From: Chloroflexota bacterium
Lineage (GTDB): Bacteria > Chloroflexota > Limnocylindria > Limnocylindrales > CSP1-4
DNA: 8,046 nucleotides
NCBI GenBank assembly: GCA_021802185.1
Contig: JAKAAV010000086.1
Location: 1 to 8,046, forward strand
Direction: 5' to 3'
Positions 1 to 7,953 of the stretch are shown one piece after another; position 1 is the first letter of the stretch, and each line of letters opens with the position of its first letter. The position numbers and the translations under genes were made by a program. Under the pieces are notes generated by a model that was given only the letters and a program-made list of their open reading frames with translations, was not told where the DNA came from and did not search any database.

Positions 1-1
1 G

Positions 2-703
2 CATGAGCCCTCCGCCCCCGGTGCGGTCGGCGCCGCGCACGAGATCGCGCCTGCCGGGGACCAGGGCCGACCGGACACGCTCCACCGGACGTTGCGAACG
101 GCACGGTTCTGGATGCTGTTCGTCGGCGCCCTCGCGATCGGCGCGATGGACGAGGGTGTGTACCAGACCTTCCTGCCGCACGCGACCCGCCAGGGCATCC
201 CGGAGGCGCTCGCCGCGCAGGGCCTGGCGCTCGAATCCGTGTCGTACATCGCCGGGCAGCTGATCGGGGGCGCGTTGTCAGACCGGTTCGGACGGCGGTC
301 GGTCGGCGTCGCCTCGCTCGTCGTCGTCGCGCTCGGTTCGACCGCGGCGTTCGCCGGCACCGGCGCCACGCCCGCCATCGCGATCGGCGGCGTGATTCTG
401 CACGGCTTCGGCATGGGGTCGACGATCGCGCTCCGGTCCGCCGCGTTCAGCGACGTGTTCGGCGGCGCGAACTTCGGGTCGATCTTCGGCGTGCTGGCCA
501 TCGCCTATCCGCTCGGCGGGATCCTGCCGATCGAGCTCGGCGGGATCAGCGTGGACCGGCTCGGGACGTACTGGCCGGTCTACGGGCTCGTCATGGCCGC
601 CATCCTCGTCTGGGGCATCGCCCTGGTCGTGGCCGGGCCGCGGCCGCACGGTCTCCGCGCGAGGCTCGGCCCGCACCGCTCGGCCACTCCCGCGTCGGGA
701 TAG
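2..703 (+). CDS. MFS transporter, C-terminal half (5' end outside window)
   Basis: This is the C-terminal part of a major facilitator superfamily permease, an inner-membrane secondary transporter. The frame is open to the first base of the window, so the gene starts upstream; the TTG at 92 lies inside the frame and is not the likely start. The first ~30 codons read as a hydrophilic, Pro/Ala-rich linker of the kind that joins the two six-helix halves. Six hydrophobic segments follow, matching helices 7-12. Between the second and third of them is GGALSDRFGRR (window codons 89-99), the MFS motif A loop as repeated in the second half. Glycine-rich helix text such as YPLGGILPIELGG follows, and the protein ends in a short basic tail. 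The general look resembles monocarboxylate-type MFS carriers, but the substrate cannot be read from this half. It converges on the ABC operon and shares no obvious operon within the window. Family call secure; subfamily uncertain. Confidence 0.85.
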   Translation, partial: HEPSAPGAVGAAHEIAPAGDQGRPDTLHRTLRTARFWMLFVGALAIGAMDEGVYQTFLPHATRQGIPEALAAQGLALESVSYIAGQLIGGALSDRFGRRSVGVASLVVVALGSTAAFAGTGATPAIAIGGVILHGFGMGSTIALRSAAFSDVFGGANFGSIFGVLAIAYPLGGILPIELGGISVDRLGTYWPVYGLVMAAILVWGIALVVAGPRPHGLRARLGPHRSATPASG

Positions 704-780
704 CGGCCCTCGCGCCGGCCCACGGCCTCGCCCGTCAGCGACCGGTTGCCAGGAGATTGCGCGCGGACGCGAGGCTCGTC

Positions 781-827
781 GTCAGGCAACCTCCCGGGGA
801 CGGGAGTTGCCGTCAGGCGACCTCCCG
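781..827. repeat. 16-base direct repeat copying the permease 3' end
   Basis: GTCAGGCAACCTCCCG at 781-796 recurs as GTCAGGCGACCTCCCG at 812-827, with 15 of 16 bases identical and 31 bases between starts. The second copy holds the last codons and the stop of the ABC permease (minus strand, stop at 813-815). The first copy lies just beyond that stop. It looks like a small local duplication of the gene end. Confidence 0.6.
785..811 (-). terminator. Stem-loop after ABC permease, possible terminator
   Basis: GGCAAC-c-TCCCG (785-796) pairs with CGGGAGTTGCC (801-811) around a four-base loop, giving an 11-bp stem with a single bulged base. It begins one base after the permease stop on the minus strand and is 80 bases past the MFS stop on the plus strand, so it could serve both convergent units. 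There is no T-run on either side, so intrinsic termination is not assured; it may act with Rho or only protect mRNA 3' ends. The rest of 704-780 shows nothing recognisable. Confidence 0.4.
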
Positions 828-1994
828 CCGGATAGTCCCGGCGGCCAGCACCACGAACAGCGCGGCGATCGCCACCAGCACCGCCAGGTCGAGCTGCACC
901 CCCGAAGCCGCCAGCCCGCGGCCCTGGATCATGATCTCGCGCAGCCCGTCCGCGGCATACGTCAGCGGCAGCGCGCGGGCGATCGGCTGGAGCGGCCCGG
1001 GGAGCGTCTCGATCCGCCAGAAGATCCCGGACAGAAGGCCCTGCGGCACGATCACGATCGGGATGAACTGCAGGATCTGGAACTCGGTCCGTGCGAACGT
1101 CGAGATGAAGATGCCGAGGCTGACCGCGCCGATCGCGAGCAGCAGCGCCACGACGAACGCGAGCAGCGGGTTCCCGGCGCTCGGCACCGCGAGGCCGATC
1201 GAGAACGCCCCGAGCGGCCCGATCGCCGGCACGTCGACGCGCATCAGCGTGAACGCGAGGAGCACGATGACCTGCAGCGTCGCGAAGATGCCGAACCCCA
1301 GCGTGTACCCGAGCACGATCTCGCCCTTGGTCACCGGGGTCGCGAGCAGGCGTTCGAGCGTGCCGCCGACCCGCTCGCGCAGGAAGCTGATCCCCGTCAG
1401 GATGAACACGAGGAAGTAGACGAAGAACCCGATGAAGAACGGCGACAGCGCGTCAAACGGGTCCTGGTTCGCGGCGCCGAAGACGGTCTGGTGCTCGATG
1501 ACCGGAGCGGCGACGGCTCCCGGAACGGCCGATGCGAGCGCGGACGCGAGGACCTGCCGGACCTGCGCGACCTGCCCTCCCTCGGTCGGCGGGTTCGCCC
1601 CCTGCGTCATCACGACGAGGTGCGGGCCGGTGGCCGACGCGAGACCGGCGACGACGTCGGAGGGGATGACGAGGACGACGTCCAGCCGGTCGTCACGGAG
1701 CGCCGACCGCGCCTCGGCGTCGGTGATCGTGGAGGCCGGAACATCCACCGGCAGGGGCAGGATGGAGGACTCGGCCCGCGTCGCGATGATCGCCTGCGCG
1801 ATCCGCGCCCCGGCGGCCCCGCCGTCGTTCACGATGCCGAGCCGGACGGGCGTCGTCTGCTGGTCCCGCAGCACCCACCCGAGCAGTGCCGAGATCGCGA
1901 TCGGCACGACGAAGATCAGCGCGAGGGTCCGGCGGTCGCGCCGGAACTGCGCGACGATCCGGCGGATGAGCGCGGTGACGCGGCGCGGGCTCAC
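813..1994 (-). CDS. ABC-2 type transporter permease
   Basis: Membrane subunit of an ABC-2 exporter; with the ATPase encoded just upstream it should form a pump of the DrrAB/YhiH type that expels drugs or other lipophilic compounds. The 393-residue protein has one N-terminal helix (about 23-42), a ~140-residue extracytoplasmic domain (about 45-180), and five further helices (about 184-204, 226-250, 276-300, 310-328, 368-387). Family landmarks are visible: the cytoplasmic stretch RERVGGTLERLLATPVTKGE (206-225) after helix 2, and ALPLTYAADGLREIMIQG (341-358) before the last helix. The size and six-helix plan are normal for the family. The start is GTG at 1994, whose bases overlap the ATPase stop (GTGA, 1991-1994). 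GGGAG lies 7 bases upstream, so translation is likely coupled. Substrate unknown; the divergent TetR gene suggests ligand-induced efflux. Confidence 0.9.
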   Translation of the reverse strand: MSPRRVTALIRRIVAQFRRDRRTLALIFVVPIAISALLGWVLRDQQTTPVRLGIVNDGGAAGARIAQAIIATRAESSILPLPVDVPASTITDAEARSALRDDRLDVVLVIPSDVVAGLASATGPHLVVMTQGANPPTEGGQVAQVRQVLASALASAVPGAVAAPVIEHQTVFGAANQDPFDALSPFFIGFFVYFLVFILTGISFLRERVGGTLERLLATPVTKGEIVLGYTLGFGIFATLQVIVLLAFTLMRVDVPAIGPLGAFSIGLAVPSAGNPLLAFVVALLLAIGAVSLGIFISTFARTEFQILQFIPIVIVPQGLLSGIFWRIETLPGPLQPIARALPLTYAADGLREIMIQGRGLAASGVQLDLAVLVAIAALFVVLAAGTIRREVA

Positions 1995-2815
1995 GCGGTC
2001 GCTCCCACGTCGGCTCCCGAGAAGCGCAGGAAGGCCTCCTCGAGGTCGGCCGTCCCGGCCCGCCGCCGCAGCTCCTCGCCCGAGCCTCGCGCGATGACCT
2101 TGCCTCCGCGGATGAACAGGAGCTCGTCACAGCGGTCCGCCTCGTCCATGACGTGGCTCGAGACGAGCAGCGTGGCCCCTTCGGCCGACAGCGAACGGAA
2201 ATGCCGCCAGAACTGCACCCGAAGCGCCGGATCGATCCCGACCGTGGGCTCGTCCAGCACGACGACGGGCGGCCGGTGGACGAGCGCGCACGCCAGCGAC
2301 AGGCGGCGTCGCATGCCGCCGGACAGCTGCAGCACCGGGGTTCCCGCTCGCCCGTCGAGCTCGACGATGCGGAGCGCGTCCATGAGCCGCTCCCGGTCGA
2401 AGTTCCCGTACAGCGCGGCGAAGAACCGGATGTTCTCCCACACCGAGAGCTCCGGGTAGATGCCGTCGGCCTGCGTCATGTACCCGATGCTCGCGAGCAT
2501 CTCCCGCGACGGCACGCGCCGGCCGAGCACGTACGCTTCTCCCGACGTCGGGCGCGCGAGGCCGACGAGCAGCCGGATCAGGGTCGTCTTGCCGGCGCCG
2601 TTGGGGCCGAGCAGTCCGTAGATCCGGCCCGGCGGCAGGGCGATGTCGACACCGTCGACGGCCCGGATCGACCCGTACGTCTTGACGAGGCCGCGCCCCT
2701 CGAGCGCCGGCGTGGCGGAGGCATGGGCTGCGGCACCGGCGGCGGAGACGGCAGCCGGTGCTGCCCGGCTCGGCCGAAGCGGCGCGCTCGTCTGGGTCAT
2801 CCGCGCGTCCCTCAT
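1991..2815 (-). CDS. ABC transporter ATP-binding protein (ABC-2 exporter)
   Basis: Cytoplasmic ATPase that powers the permease encoded directly after it. All motifs of a working nucleotide-binding domain are present: Walker A GPNGAGKT (70-77), Q-loop Gln115 in YMTQADGIYP, signature LSGGM (164-168), Walker B VVVLDEP (184-190), D-loop GIDP (193-196) and switch His221. The C-terminal DLEEAFLRFSG is typical of the CcmA/DrrA group (COG1131-like). The domain begins near residue 37; before it lies an Ala/Pro-rich, probably disordered extension. Two starts compete: ATG at 2815 (GGAG 10 bases upstream) and ATG at 2800 (M6, with AGGGA 7 bases upstream), the latter having the better-spaced ribosome site and giving 269 residues. 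It is the first gene of a two-gene operon read from the promoter at 2899-2927. Function as exporter ATPase is firm, cargo unknown. Confidence 0.92.
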   Translation of the reverse strand: MRDARMTQTSAPLRPSRAAPAAVSAAGAAAHASATPALEGRGLVKTYGSIRAVDGVDIALPPGRIYGLLGPNGAGKTTLIRLLVGLARPTSGEAYVLGRRVPSREMLASIGYMTQADGIYPELSVWENIRFFAALYGNFDRERLMDALRIVELDGRAGTPVLQLSGGMRRRLSLACALVHRPPVVVLDEPTVGIDPALRVQFWRHFRSLSAEGATLLVSSHVMDEADRCDELLFIRGGKVIARGSGEELRRRAGTADLEEAFLRFSGADVGATA

Positions 2816-2870
2816 CCCGTGTGAGCTCCGAATGCCGGGCCGTCGCGTGGGGCCCGCGTTTCCCGACGGT

Positions 2871-2882
2871 ACGACAGGTCGT
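2871..2882. promoter_or_regulatory. Short inverted repeat ACGAC-AG-GTCGT in the divergent region
   Basis: Perfect 5-bp arms around two bases. It sits between the ABC start codon and the predicted ABC transcription start, so it would lie in that operon's leader. It is flanked by a direct repeat CGACGGT at 2864-2870 and 2886-2892. It could be an accessory operator or chance; it shares the GAC/GTC core with the two longer palindromes beside it. Confidence 0.3.
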
Positions 2883-2890
2883 GTGCGACG

Positions 2891-2908
2891 GTCTTGACGT
2901 TACAAGAC
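2891..2908. promoter_or_regulatory. Candidate operator 1: GTCTTG-N6-CAAGAC
   Basis: Perfect 6-bp inverted repeat of 18 bases in the region between the ABC operon and the TetR gene. It covers the predicted -10 element of the minus-strand ABC promoter (2899-2904) and its likely transcription start near 2892. It abuts and shares GAC with the next palindrome. The size fits a TetR-family operator; binding is inferred. Confidence 0.5.
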
Positions 2909-2927
2909 ATACTGCGGGGTATGTCAA
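2899..2927 (-). promoter_or_regulatory. Promoter of the ABC exporter operon
   Basis: On the minus strand a perfect -35 TTGACA (2927-2922) is followed after 17 bases by TGTAAC (2904-2899), a 4/6 match to the sigma-70 -10 consensus. Transcription would start near 2892, leaving a leader of about 77 bases before the ATPase ATG at 2815. Both elements are overlain by the two inverted repeats at 2891-2908 and 2906-2925, as expected for a repressor-controlled promoter. Confidence 0.6.
2906..2925. promoter_or_regulatory. Candidate operator 2: GACATAC-N6-GTATGTC
   Basis: Perfect 7-bp inverted repeat of 20 bases. It covers part of the -35 and most of the spacer of the ABC promoter, and it also contains the ATG start codon (2921-2923) of the TetR gene. 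A protein bound here could block both the exporter promoter and expression of the regulator. Its centre is 16 bases from that of the neighbouring palindrome. It is the best operator candidate for the adjacent TetR protein; binding is inferred. Confidence 0.6.
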
Positions 2928-3733
2928 GTCCAAACAGCAGGCCGGGGAGCGCGCGCACGCGGGAGCGGATCCTCGAAGCGGCGGCCGACGAGCTCGCCGA
3001 GACCGGGCGCCTGCGGCTGGCGGCCGTGGCGTCCCGCGCGGGCGTCTCTCGGCAGTCGATCCACTACCACTTCCGCGGGCTGGCGGGGCTGCGCGCGACG
3101 CTCGTCGCCGCGGGTACCGCTCCGGAGGCCGGACGCGACACTCGCGAACGCATCCTCGAGGCGGCCGCACGCGTCCTGTCGCGGCCGTGGACGCGGGCAG
3201 GGATCGACGAGATCGCGTCGGAGGCCGGCGTCACGAAGGGCGCGGTCTACCACCACTTCACCGACCGCGCCGCGCTCCTCCGTGCCGTCGCCGATCGCGT
3301 CGCGCCCGCGGGGTCGGAGCTCGTGCCGCCCGCGACCGGGGACGACCTCCCCGATCGCGAGGCCGTGGCGGCGCTGATCCGGATGTATCACGGGGCGGTG
3401 GCGGCGCGCGCCGACCTCGTCCGTAACCTCGTCATCGCGGGACGCGACGATCCCGAGCTCGTCGCCGCGATGGCGCGCGCGATGATCGCCCGCCTCGCGC
3501 CGGCGCTGCTCGCGTGGTACGGACGACGGGCGGCGCGCAGCGGCTTTCGCGACGTCGAGCCCTCGCTCGTCTTCCAGGCACTCTTCGGGCCTGTGTTCGC
3601 GCAGATCGTGTTCGGCTCGTTCCTCGACGAGATCCTCGCCGAGGTGGGTGGGCGCCCCGTGGCCGAGGTCGCGGAGACGTACGCCGACCTGCTCCTCGGC
3701 GGGCTCGCGCCGGCGGCCGGGACGGGCGGGTAG
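2921..3733 (+). CDS. TetR-family regulator with two tandem HTH domains
   Basis: Likely ligand-responsive repressor of the divergent ABC exporter. From ATG 2921 the protein has 270 residues. Unusually it carries two TetR_N DNA-binding domains in a row. The first (about 11-60) runs from RTRERILEAA to SRAGVSRQSIHYHF; the second (about 73-122) runs from DTRERILEAA to SEAGVTKGAVYHHF. They align with one gap, so an internal duplication or domain fusion is likely. The second has the canonical Y-H-H-F recognition segment; in the first the usual Tyr is His. One helical C-terminal region (about 130-260) follows, the size of a single ligand and dimerisation domain. An in-frame TTG at 2894 would add nine residues, but it lies in the operator region. 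ATG 2921 has only GGGG one base upstream, too close for a normal ribosome site, so the mRNA may be nearly leaderless. Family certain; target inferred from position. Confidence 0.88.
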   Translation: MSSPNSRPGSARTRERILEAAADELAETGRLRLAAVASRAGVSRQSIHYHFRGLAGLRATLVAAGTAPEAGRDTRERILEAAARVLSRPWTRAGIDEIASEAGVTKGAVYHHFTDRAALLRAVADRVAPAGSELVPPATGDDLPDREAVAALIRMYHGAVAARADLVRNLVIAGRDDPELVAAMARAMIARLAPALLAWYGRRAARSGFRDVEPSLVFQALFGPVFAQIVFGSFLDEILAEVGGRPVAEVAETYADLLLGGLAPAAGTGG

Positions 3734-4023
3734 ACCCGAGCCGTCGCGGCACGCCATCGTCACCACCACGCCTGCGGACTGCGCTCCGAGCGACCAGCGT
3801 GGCACCCCGCGCGCAGCCGGGAGGGCGAGCATGGCGGGATGCGGCGGACCGACGGGATCGCAGCGTCCGAGCGTCCAGCAGCGCGCGGACTCATCGGCGA
3901 GGTTGTCGTCCCGGTTGGGCTCGTCGCCTGTCGGTCAGGTCTCCGCGGAGGCGGCTGACCAGTGGGTCGTGCCGGCGGGTGGAGCGGAAAGCCCGGTCGA
4001 CTCCTGGGCAGGACCCGCCGCTC
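3734..4023. other. Convergent spacer between tetR-type gene and dnaK, no gene seen
   Basis: This 290-base stretch separates two convergent units. Open frames crossing it lack a ribosome site and family resemblance, and I found no RNA gene. The only structure I can point to is the stem-loop at 3933-3960. Confidence 0.6.
3933..3960 (-). terminator. Stem-loop downstream of dnaK, weak terminator candidate
   Basis: GGTCAG (3933-3938) pairs with CTGACC (3955-3960), and inside it CCGC (3943-3946) pairs with GCGG (3951-3954) around GGAG, with four bases bulged on one side. It begins 64 bases past the dnaK stop and about 200 past the TetR-type stop. No T-run follows on either strand, so termination is only suggested by its position. 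Confidence 0.35.
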
Positions 4024-5964
<1,941 letters not shown>

Positions 5965-5967
5965 GGT

Positions 5968-6759
5968 TCAGTGCTCTCCTTCGGGTGTCTCCCGCCCACC
6001 CGTGTTGTTGGCGACGGCCACGAGGGAGGGCCGCAGGACTCGATCCCGCAGCCGGTAGCCGCGCTGGAGCTCCGCGACGACGGTGCCGTCGGGGGCTTCT
6101 GTCGTTTCCTGGTGCACGACGGCTTCGTGCTCGCGCGGGTCGAACGGCTGACCGACTGCCTCGATGGCGGTCACGCCCTCCGAGTCGAGGAGCCCGCGCA
6201 GCTTGCGCTCGACGAGCCAGATGCCTTCGACCCAGCCCGTCTGCTCGAGCTCGGCCGGCATCGCCTCGAGGGCGCGGTCGAAGTCGTCGACGACGGCGAG
6301 GAGCTTGCGCAGGAGCGACTCGCTGGCGAGTCCCAGGCTCGCCTCGCGCTCCTGCTCGCTGCGCCGCCGGAAGTTCTGGAAATCAGCGGCGGTGCGCCGC
6401 CAGGCGGCCCGCATCTCTCCGGCCTCCTGCCGCGCCGCGTCGAGCTCGGCATGCAGGTTGTCGACCTCCGCCCGGAGCGCGTCGGCCTCGCCGGCAGGTC
6501 CCCCGCCATGGCGGGTCGAGGCGCGACCTCCGTGCTGCGGCGAGCCCTGGCCCGAGCCGCCCGGCATCCCCTGGTCGGGCCCCCCGGCCCGCCCACCGCC
6601 GGGATCACCGCCCGCCCCACCGGCCGGGCCGGTGGACCGGACACCTGCCGGCATCGGGCCGCCCGATCCGGGCTCCGATGCCGTCTCACCGTTCGTGCGA
6701 GGCGTCCCCGGCACGTGGATACGACGCCGCGTGGCGCCGTCGTTCTGTCGATCGGTCAT
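5968..6759 (-). CDS. grpE: Nucleotide exchange factor GrpE
   Basis: Co-chaperone that releases ADP from DnaK and so resets its substrate cycle; it works as a dimer in the cytoplasm. The protein has 263 residues, longer than the usual ~190-210. The extra length is a Gly/Pro/Arg-rich, low-complexity N-terminus (1 to about 90), probably disordered. After it come a heptad-type long helix (about 91-140) containing RRTAADFQNFRRRSEQE, the dimerisation helices (about 141-192), and the beta-wing that touches DnaK. The wing has the family signature GQPFDPREHEAV (203-214), then APDGTVVAELQRGYRLRDRV (222-241) and LRPSLVAVA. The ATG overlaps the hrcA stop as ATGA (6756-6759), implying coupled translation. 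A start at M36 or M65 would shorten the tail but has no better support. Identification is secure. Confidence 0.96.
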   Translation of the reverse strand: MTDRQNDGATRRRIHVPGTPRTNGETASEPGSGGPMPAGVRSTGPAGGAGGDPGGGRAGGPDQGMPGGSGQGSPQHGGRASTRHGGGPAGEADALRAEVDNLHAELDAARQEAGEMRAAWRRTAADFQNFRRRSEQEREASLGLASESLLRKLLAVVDDFDRALEAMPAELEQTGWVEGIWLVERKLRGLLDSEGVTAIEAVGQPFDPREHEAVVHQETTEAPDGTVVAELQRGYRLRDRVLRPSLVAVANNTGGRETPEGEH

Positions 6760-7835
6760 GCGTAGAAGTGATCCACCAGCTCGTTCATGAGCCCGCTGAC
6801 GTACCGGACCGTGCCGATCGCGTGCGGGTATGGCATGCGCGTCGGGCCGAGCACGCCGACGAGTCCGACGGCTCGACCGGGGCGCCCGTACGAGGCGACG
6901 ACGAGACTGACGTCCCGCATCTCCTCGACCTCGTTCTCGGTCCCGATGATGACCTGGACTCCCGAGCGGCCGGCGACGCGACGGACGAGACGCCCCAGGT
7001 ACTCGCGATCCTGGAGGACCCCGAACACCCGTCGCACCTTCTCGGACTCCGCGAACTCCGGCGCGGCGAGGACGTTCAGCAGACCCTCGCTCACCATGTC
7101 CTCGACCGCCGCGGCGTCGAACTCACGCATCACCTGGAGCGCGCGTGCACCACCGACCCGGACGATCTGCTCGATTGGTCCGTCGGCGCCCTCGGTGCGG
7201 GCCTCCAGCGCGGCCGCGGTCCGCTCGACCTGCCGCGTCGTCCGCCCGGCCAGCAGCTCGTTGAGCCGGCGCGCCGCGGTGTCGAGCACCTCCTGCGACG
7301 CCGGTTCGGTCAGCTGCAGCAGGCACTGCTTGACCTGCCCTTCGGCGAGGACGAGGACGAGCGCGGCGATCCGCTCGCCGGCCTGGACGAGATCGAGGCG
7401 GCGGAGGCGGGCGGTGGCGGGCTTGGCGGGCGTCGCGAGCCCGGCCTCGCGGGTGACCTTCGCGAGCGTCGCCGCCGCGAGCCGGAACCACTGCTCGGAC
7501 GTGAACTCGACCTGTCCGAACTGGTGGCGGATCATCAGCTGCTCGACGGGTGCCAGGCTCACGCCATCGGCCACGGCGGTGACGTACCGCCGGTACCCGG
7601 CGTCGGTGGGCGTCCGGCCGGCGCTCGTATGGGGATGCGACAGGTACCCCGCGCGCTCCAGCTCGGCCATGATGTTGCGCACCGTGGCCGAGCTCATGCC
7701 CAGCCCGTGTCGCTCGACGAGGGCGTGGCTGCCCACGGGTGTGGCAGTCACGACGTATTCCTCGATGATGGTCCGCAGGATCGCCAGGGCCCGCGCGTCA
7801 AGCGGGCCCGGCTCGCGGTCCTTGCGACGCGCCAC
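6756..7835 (-). CDS. hrcA: Heat-inducible transcriptional repressor HrcA
   Basis: Repressor of class I heat-shock genes; it binds CIRCE as a dimer, and in studied species its activity depends on the GroEL chaperonin. The N-terminal winged helix spans about residues 12-80, including ILRTIIEEYVVTATPVGSHA, MSSATVRNIMAELERAGYL and the hallmark SAGRTPTDAGYRRYV (71-85). The central and C-terminal parts form the GAF-like HrcA domain, ending LMNELVDHFYA. I chose GTG at 7835 (359 residues) because GAGGA lies 7 bases upstream. The frame also opens at GTG 7877, which would add 14 residues but has no ribosome site and would place coding sequence over the leader stem-loop. First gene of the operon, directly behind CIRCE, hence autoregulated. 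Identification secure; start moderately so. Confidence 0.95.
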   Translation of the reverse strand: MARRKDREPGPLDARALAILRTIIEEYVVTATPVGSHALVERHGLGMSSATVRNIMAELERAGYLSHPHTSAGRTPTDAGYRRYVTAVADGVSLAPVEQLMIRHQFGQVEFTSEQWFRLAAATLAKVTREAGLATPAKPATARLRRLDLVQAGERIAALVLVLAEGQVKQCLLQLTEPASQEVLDTAARRLNELLAGRTTRQVERTAAALEARTEGADGPIEQIVRVGGARALQVMREFDAAAVEDMVSEGLLNVLAAPEFAESEKVRRVFGVLQDREYLGRLVRRVAGRSGVQVIIGTENEVEEMRDVSLVVASYGRPGRAVGLVGVLGPTRMPYPHAIGTVRYVSGLMNELVDHFYA

Positions 7836-7842
7836 GCGTTGT

Positions 7843-7847
7843 TCCTC
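7843..7847 (-). promoter_or_regulatory. Ribosome binding site of hrcA
   Basis: GAGGA on the minus strand, seven bases before GTG 7835. It decides between the two possible GTG starts of hrcA, since nothing comparable precedes GTG 7877. Confidence 0.65.
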
Positions 7848-7854
7848 GAGTCTC

Positions 7855-7870
7855 GGCCGGCTTCCCGGCC
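7855..7870 (-). promoter_or_regulatory. Leader stem-loop upstream of the hrcA ribosome site
   Basis: GGCCGG and CCGGCC form a perfect all-GC 6-bp stem with a four-base loop in the hrcA leader RNA. It ends seven bases before the Shine-Dalgarno. Nearby TCTCG and CGAGA on the same strand could extend it with a large bulge. It may tune translation or be incidental in GC-rich DNA. Confidence 0.3.
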
Positions 7871-7914
7871 CGTTCACACCGTCGAGAGTCTGCCGCCCGG
7901 CGGCTCGCTCCCAT

Positions 7915-7945
7915 CGTTAGCACTCCAAGTGTTCGAGTGCTAACG
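7915..7945. promoter_or_regulatory. CIRCE operator (HrcA binding site)
   Basis: TTAGCACTC (7917-7925), nine bases, GAGTGCTAA (7935-7943): an exact match to the CIRCE consensus. Symmetry continues for two more bases each side, giving 11-base arms. It lies at or just after the expected transcription start, so bound HrcA would block the operon promoter. Confidence 0.97.
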
Positions 7946-7953
7946 CTTCGGGG

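Noticed and set aside
92..703. TTG at 92 as the start of a small 203-residue transporter
   Set aside because: The same frame is open to the window edge and reads as an MFS central linker; the six helices fit the C-terminal half of a 12-helix carrier.
807..2459. A 550-codon plus-strand open frame across the ABC operon
   Set aside because: Antisense to the permease and ATPase; its composition (runs of Arg, Asp, Glu, His) is typical of the complement of GC-rich coding DNA.
2894..2899. TTGACG as a plus-strand -35 for the TetR-type gene
   Set aside because: A -10 at 16-18 bases would fall on the start codon at 2921 and the hexamers there (such as GGGTAT) are poor matches. The sequence is better explained as part of the palindromes.
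7836..7877. GTG 7877 as the hrcA start
   Set aside because: No ribosome site precedes it, while GTG 7835 has GAGGA at seven bases; the added 14 residues do not resemble usual HrcA N-termini.
5985..7943. A 652-codon plus-strand open frame opposite grpE and hrcA
   Set aside because: Low-complexity Arg/Pro/Ala translation, covers the hrcA leader and CIRCE, and opposes real genes.
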